From Spirochaetaceae bacterium (GTDB lineage Bacteria > Spirochaetota > Spirochaetia > DSM-2461): a DNA stretch of 25,804 bases. The position numbers were made by a program, and so were the translations under genes. Under the pieces are notes generated by a model. That model did not search any database, had not been told where the DNA came from, and saw only the letters and a list, made by a program, of their open reading frames with translations. Where the stretch lies: contig QKAI01000477.1 in assembly GCA_003246505.1 (NCBI GenBank), positions 1 to 25,804 of the forward strand, in the 5' to 3' direction. Positions within the stretch are counted from its first letter, which is position 1. The number at the start of each line of letters is the position of its first letter. Below are positions 21,956 through 25,804 of the stretch, one piece after another.

Positions 21956-22855
21956 ATGAATACCAAATCCCTGGAGAAGACCCCCTGGCCCACGGTGCTC
22001 AGCTTTCTGCTGCCCGGATTCACCGGGTTCGTTCTCTTCGTTTTCCTGCCCATGCTGTCCACCTTCCTCATTTCCTTCACCAACTATTCCGGCGGTCCCA
22101 ACTGGAAGATCGTGGGCATAGACAACTACCTGACCATCGCCAAGGACAAGCACTTCCTCCAGTCCATGGTGGTCACCTTTAAATTTGTCGTCATCGGCGT
22201 GTCCCTGCAGATCATCATGGGACTGCTTTTCGCCTTAATCCTGAATAGAAATTTTTTCGGCCAGACCTTCTTCCGTAGCCTGTTCTTCATGCCCAACGTA
22301 CTTTCCTCCGTTGGTATATCCCTGGCCTTCTCTCTCATCTTCCACCCCACCAAGGGCATCGCCAACCAGATGCTGGAGTTCGTCGGCCTGCCCGATTCCC
22401 CCTGGCTGACCGATCCCTCCACGGCCCTCCTGACGATCATCATGGTGGTGCTCTGGATGTCCTTCGGCTACTACATGATCATCTTCCTGGGGGGCCTCCA
22501 GTCCATCAACCCCTCCCTTTACGAAGCGGCGGACATAGACGGGGCCAACGGGGTGCAGAAGTTCTTCCGGGTGACTCTGCCCATGCTCAGCCCCACCATG
22601 TTCTTCGCCCTGACCATGTGCATCATCAACAGCTTCAAGGTTTTCGACCAGGTCTTCATGATGACCGGCGGAACCGACGGAGGCGGCCCCGCGGGGAGCA
22701 CCAACGTGGTGGTGTACGACATCTACCAGAACTCCTTCCGGAATTTCCGCTTCGGCTACGCCTCGGCGGAATCCCTCATCCTGCTCCTCATCATCCTTAT
22801 CATCACCGTAATCCAGTTCAACAACCAGAAAAAGTGGGTGACCTATGACATCTAG
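21956..22855 (+). CDS. CUT1 sugar ABC transporter permease, MalF-type
   Basis: This 299-residue membrane protein has six predicted membrane segments, the first at about 13-38 ('VLSFLLPGFTGFVLFVFLPM'), and an EAA loop 'SLYEAADIDGANGVQKFFRVTLPML'. GGAG lies 9 bases before the ATG. It overlaps the next permease gene by 11 bases, so the two are probably made in equal amounts as a heterodimer. Like the other CUT1 pair in this window, it has no ATPase gene beside it. Confidence 0.94.
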   Translation: MNTKSLEKTPWPTVLSFLLPGFTGFVLFVFLPMLSTFLISFTNYSGGPNWKIVGIDNYLTIAKDKHFLQSMVVTFKFVVIGVSLQIIMGLLFALILNRNFFGQTFFRSLFFMPNVLSSVGISLAFSLIFHPTKGIANQMLEFVGLPDSPWLTDPSTALLTIIMVVLWMSFGYYMIIFLGGLQSINPSLYEAADIDGANGVQKFFRVTLPMLSPTMFFALTMCIINSFKVFDQVFMMTGGTDGGGPAGSTNVVVYDIYQNSFRNFRFGYASAESLILLLIILIITVIQFNNQKKWVTYDI

Positions 22856-23663
22856 AATCAAAATCAGCAACATCCTGTCCAACATCATCATCCTGATCAC
22901 CTCCTTCGTGGTCCTGGTGCCCATCTTCATCATCGTGACGGCGGCCTTTAAGAACGAAGTGGATATCTTCGAGCGGCCCGCCGCCCTGTTTACGGAAAAT
23001 TCCGGCCTCTTCAACTTCCAGCAGCTGGAAATGTTTCCCCGGTATATCTGGAACTCCATCAAGGTGACCTTCTTCTGCACCGTCATCCAGCTGGGCACCG
23101 CCTCCACCGGGGCCTACGCCTTCTCCAAACTCAAGTGGAAGGGGCGGGACACCATCTTCCTCCTCTATCTCATGTCCATGATGATTCCCATCCAGGTCAT
23201 CATCATTCCCCAGTTCATGATCATCCGCTCCTTCGGCCTCTACGACACCCATCTGGCCCTGATCATGGTGGCCTCCTTTACGGTCTTCGGGACCTTCCTC
23301 ATCAAGCAGTTCTTCATGACCATCCCCGACTCCCTCCTGGAATCGGCCCGGCTGGACGGGGCCCACGAGTGGCTCATTTACTGGAAGATCGTCATGCCCC
23401 TGGCCAAGACGGTACTGGCCACGGTCCTGATCTTCTCCTTCCGCTGGTTCTGGAACGAGTTCTTCTCCGCCCTGATCTACCTGACCAGTCCGGAGCTCAA
23501 GACCCTGCCCCTGGGCATGACCGACTTCGTGACCGAATACATGGTCTACTACGGCCCCCAGATGGCGGCGGCCATGATCTCCATCATTCCCGTCATGATC
23601 CTTTTCATCTCCCTGCAGCGCTTTTTCATCCAGGGCATCACAGCCAGCGGCATAAAGGGTTAG
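22845..23663 (+). CDS. CUT1 sugar ABC transporter permease, MalG-type
   Basis: This 272-residue membrane protein has a first segment near 10-30 and an EAA loop 'SLLESARLDGAHEWLIYWKIVMPLAK'. It ends with 'GITASGIKG', a C-terminus typical of MalG-type permeases. Its start lies inside the end of the MalF-type gene and its stop is followed after five bases by the heparinase-like gene, which indicates one transcript. Confidence 0.94.
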   Translation: MTSRIKISNILSNIIILITSFVVLVPIFIIVTAAFKNEVDIFERPAALFTENSGLFNFQQLEMFPRYIWNSIKVTFFCTVIQLGTASTGAYAFSKLKWKGRDTIFLLYLMSMMIPIQVIIIPQFMIIRSFGLYDTHLALIMVASFTVFGTFLIKQFFMTIPDSLLESARLDGAHEWLIYWKIVMPLAKTVLATVLIFSFRWFWNEFFSALIYLTSPELKTLPLGMTDFVTEYMVYYGPQMAAAMISIIPVMILFISLQRFFIQGITASGIKG

Positions 23664-23668
23664 GGAAA

Positions 23669-25510
23669 ATGTTGCAGACACTTCTCTCCCGCATCTCCGA
23701 GGAGCTCCGGTTTCCCTTTCCCGCAAAGGAGTTCCTTCCCCCCGCCGGGGATGCCCTCTGGACCGGGCTCTCCCGGGAGACGAAGAGGGTTATCGAAGAG
23801 GAGGGGAGAAGGGCCCTCGGGGAGGAAATCCCCTCCCTGCCGGCCACCCTTTATGCCGATTTTTTCCGCACGGGAAACCGCAACCGCTTCGAGAAACCCT
23901 TTTTCGCCCGCCGGACCAATCTGATCCGCCTTGTCAAAGCCTACTGCCTGAACGGGGAGGGGGTTCTCCTGGACCGCATTATCGATTACGCGGACGCAAT
24001 CTGCGGAGAGTGGACCTGGGTGGTTCCCGCCCACAACTGGCCCCTGGATAATCCCTTTCCCCCGGCGGATCCCCCCCGGGTGGATCTCTTCGCCGCAAAT
24101 ACTTCCTCCCTTCTCGCCCTGACAGTACACCTGCTCCGGGAGCCATTGGAACGGGAGGCGGGGCGGCTGACCGAACGGATAAGAAAGGAGTGTCGCCGCC
24201 GCTGCCTGATTCCCTTCATGGAGAACGACGATCACTGGTGGATGGGATATCTCCCGGAATACCGGGATCGGGTTCTGAACAACTGGAACCCCTGGATTAC
24301 GGATAACTTCCTCCACACCCTCTTTCTCCTGGAGGAGGACCGGACGTTCCTTCAGAGAGGGGTTTCCCGGGCGGCGGAGATTCTGAATCACTACCTTGAC
24401 TCCCTTCCCTCCGACGGGGGATGCGACGAGGGACCCTCCTACTGGGACCACGCCGTGGGTTCCCTCTTTGACTGCCTGGAGATCCTTGACCGGGGGGCGG
24501 GCGGCGACACGGGTCTCCTGACCGCTCCCTTCCTTAAGGAGGCGGCTTCCTATATCTACCGCACGCATATCACGGGAGATTATTTTATCAACTATGCCGA
24601 CTGCATCGGCCGGCTGAATCACATGCCCGGGGGCCTTATGTACCGCATGGGGGAGGCCATGGGGGACGGGTCCCTCAAAGCCCTGGCCTCGGCTTTCCGC
24701 GCCCCCGCCGGGGAGGGGGACTTCCCCGAACTGAACGCCTTCTCCCCCCACAGGCAGATCCGGGATCTGACGGTTCTCTGGCCCGAGGAGGCGCCTGTAC
24801 TGAGCCCTCCCGGACAGGACTGTTTCCCCCAGACCCAGGTGGGAATCGTACGGACTGAAAAATTCACCTTCTCCTGCAAGGGGGGCCATAACGATGAGAG
24901 CCACAACCATAACGACGTGGGCCAGTTCGTTCTCTACGGCAGAGGGGCTCCCTTCCTGGTGGACCCCGGCGTGGGAGACTATACCCGGGAGACCTTCAGC
25001 GACAAAAGGTACGGAATATGGACCATGCAGAGCGGCTGGCATAATCTGCCCCGCATTAACGGATATGACCAGCTTCCGGGCAGGGAGTACCGCTGCGGCC
25101 GTTTCGATTTCGGCGATGACCGCTGCCTTCTGGACCTGACGGAGGCCTATCCCGCCGGGGGGGAACTGGATTTCTGGCATCGTGAGTTCCGCTGGGCCGA
25201 TAGGGAGTTGATCCTGAGGGACTCCTGGCGATTCACGGGAAGCAACCGGGACGTTCTCTGGAATTTCCTCTCCCTGGAGGAGCCGCAGAATCGGGGGGAC
25301 GGAATCTCCCTGACCAATCCCGCCGGGGAATGCCTCACGTTAAGGACCGGCGGATTCACTCCCCGCTGGCTGCGGGAGTATCTCCCCTTTCCCGGGGAGG
25401 ATGGCAAGATGGGAGCCTGGAAAAGGGAGGGGATCTGGCGTTTTCAGCTTCGCAGCCGGGAGCCCCTGAACCGGGAAGAATCTGTGGAGATAGGCTTTAC
25501 CATAGAGTAA
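23669..25510 (+). CDS. Heparinase II/III-family protein (probable cytoplasmic polysaccharide lyase)
   Basis: The ATG at 23669 follows the permease stop by five bases and gives 613 residues. The open frame extends further upstream, but that part is a shadow of the permease gene. An alpha-helical toroid occupies about 1-350, with 'NNWNPWITDNFLHTLF' and 'GGCDEGPSYWDHAVGS'. The C-terminal heparinase II/III beta-domain contains 'GGHNDESHNHNDVGQF' with His407, His412, His414 and Asp416, then 'PFLVDPGVGDY' and 'GWHNLPRING'. Enzymes of this fold cleave uronate-containing chains by beta-elimination, some with a bound metal. There is no signal peptide, so it should act on imported oligosaccharides. The polysaccharide (alginate, glycosaminoglycan, pectin-like or other) cannot be read from sequence. 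Confidence 0.9.
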   Translation: MLQTLLSRISEELRFPFPAKEFLPPAGDALWTGLSRETKRVIEEEGRRALGEEIPSLPATLYADFFRTGNRNRFEKPFFARRTNLIRLVKAYCLNGEGVLLDRIIDYADAICGEWTWVVPAHNWPLDNPFPPADPPRVDLFAANTSSLLALTVHLLREPLEREAGRLTERIRKECRRRCLIPFMENDDHWWMGYLPEYRDRVLNNWNPWITDNFLHTLFLLEEDRTFLQRGVSRAAEILNHYLDSLPSDGGCDEGPSYWDHAVGSLFDCLEILDRGAGGDTGLLTAPFLKEAASYIYRTHITGDYFINYADCIGRLNHMPGGLMYRMGEAMGDGSLKALASAFRAPAGEGDFPELNAFSPHRQIRDLTVLWPEEAPVLSPPGQDCFPQTQVGIVRTEKFTFSCKGGHNDESHNHNDVGQFVLYGRGAPFLVDPGVGDYTRETFSDKRYGIWTMQSGWHNLPRINGYDQLPGREYRCGRFDFGDDRCLLDLTEAYPAGGELDFWHREFRWADRELILRDSWRFTGSNRDVLWNFLSLEEPQNRGDGISLTNPAGECLTLRTGGFTPRWLREYLPFPGEDGKMGAWKREGIWRFQLRSREPLNREESVEIGFTIE

Positions 25511-25537
25511 GATCACAGTATTTCTCCGAGAAAAAGT

Positions 25538-25566
25538 TTGAAATATGCCGTAGGGACGCTTATTAT
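25538..25566 (+). promoter_or_regulatory. Sigma-70 promoter of the last, partial gene
   Basis: TTGAAA (25538-25543), a 17-base spacer and TATTAT (25561-25566) each match the consensus at five of six positions. Transcription should begin at about 25573, just before AGGAG (25574-25578), so the leader is only about a dozen bases. This separates the last gene from the heparinase operon. Confidence 0.75.
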
Positions 25567-25584
25567 TTTACGTAGGAGCTCTCT

Positions 25585-25804
25585 ATGAAATTATCAAGAC
25601 TCCTGTTGCTCGGAGGAGTACTGCTTCTTCTTCTCTCCTGTCAGAAAAACAATCTCGTTCATAAAACAGAACTGTCCCCGCCACCTGCCGTAGCCGAAGA
25701 AAAACCCCGCGTCCTTTACATTAATTCCTATAATCCGGAATTTCCCTGGTCCGAGGGGATTCTCCGGGGAATTCTATCCGTTTTCCAGGCCTCCCTGACC
25801 AATA
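25585..25804 (+). CDS. N-terminus of a lipoprotein resembling ABC_sub_bind periplasmic proteins (partial)
   Basis: The ATG lies six bases after AGGAG. A hydrophobic signal sequence ends in 'LLLLLSC' (Cys19), so the product is probably a lipoprotein. After a proline-rich linker the sequence 'RVLYINSYNPEFPWSEGILRGI' resembles the start of ABC_sub_bind-type periplasmic domains, which occur alone or ahead of kinases and diguanylate cyclases. Only 73 residues are inside the window, so downstream domains and function are unknown. Confidence 0.75.
   Translation, partial: MKLSRLLLLGGVLLLLLSCQKNNLVHKTELSPPPAVAEEKPRVLYINSYNPEFPWSEGILRGILSVFQASLTN

Noticed and set aside
23135..23668. Upstream extension of the heparinase-like open frame by 178 codons
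   Set aside because: The extension overlaps the MalG-type permease in another frame and translates to His/Pro-rich sequence; the ATG at 23669 directly after the permease stop is the sensible start.

Overview
The window is most likely from a free-living member of the Spirochaetota (Spirochaeta-type). The sequence is GC-rich in genes and AT-rich between them. All three secreted sugar-binding proteins have signal peptides ending in the 'FA-NG' pattern common in spirochaete solute-binding proteins, and lipoproteins and LytS/YesM-type kinases are present. The genus is an inference. Nearly everything here concerns carbohydrate uptake, sensing and breakdown. I saw no mobile element, CRISPR array, tRNA or rRNA.

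Layout. (1) 1-235: a perfect consensus promoter with an overlapping palindromic operator fires leftwards out of the window, towards a gene of which only a possible N-terminus is seen. (2) 236-6501, minus strand: an alpha-galactoside operon of binding protein, two CUT1 permeases, cytoplasmic GH36 alpha-galactosidase and an RlmI-like methyltransferase. (3) 6765-7793, plus strand: a divergent LacI-family regulator, with two cre-like operators 117 bp apart in the shared promoter region. (4) 7787-17127, minus strand: a seven-gene operon with the order of the E. coli galactofuranose importer (ytfQ-ytfR-ytfT-yjfF), continuing into a YesM/LytS histidine kinase, a YesN-type AraC response regulator and a lipoprotein made of two fused periplasmic sugar-binding domains. 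The second of these domains is plainly homologous to the YtfQ protein of the same operon. (5) 17224-18142: a Nudix hydrolase gene and a divergent small lipoprotein gene. (6) 18199-25510, plus strand: a YesS-like membrane-bound AraC regulator, a CUT1 binding protein, two permeases and an unexported heparinase II/III-family enzyme. (7) 25538-end: a promoter and the start of a lipoprotein resembling ABC_sub_bind proteins.

How it works together. Each of the three import systems has its own regulator type: a soluble LacI repressor, a lipoprotein/kinase/response-regulator relay, and a one-component transmembrane AraC protein. The two CUT1 importers have no ATPase here, so they probably share one encoded elsewhere; the galactofuranose-type importer carries its own double ATPase. 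In all three operons a terminator-like hairpin sits directly after the binding-protein gene, which should make binding protein in excess over the membrane parts.

The most unusual element is the double binding-domain lipoprotein encoded at the end of the importer/kinase operon. It looks like a duplicated, membrane-anchored sensor version of the importer's own receptor.
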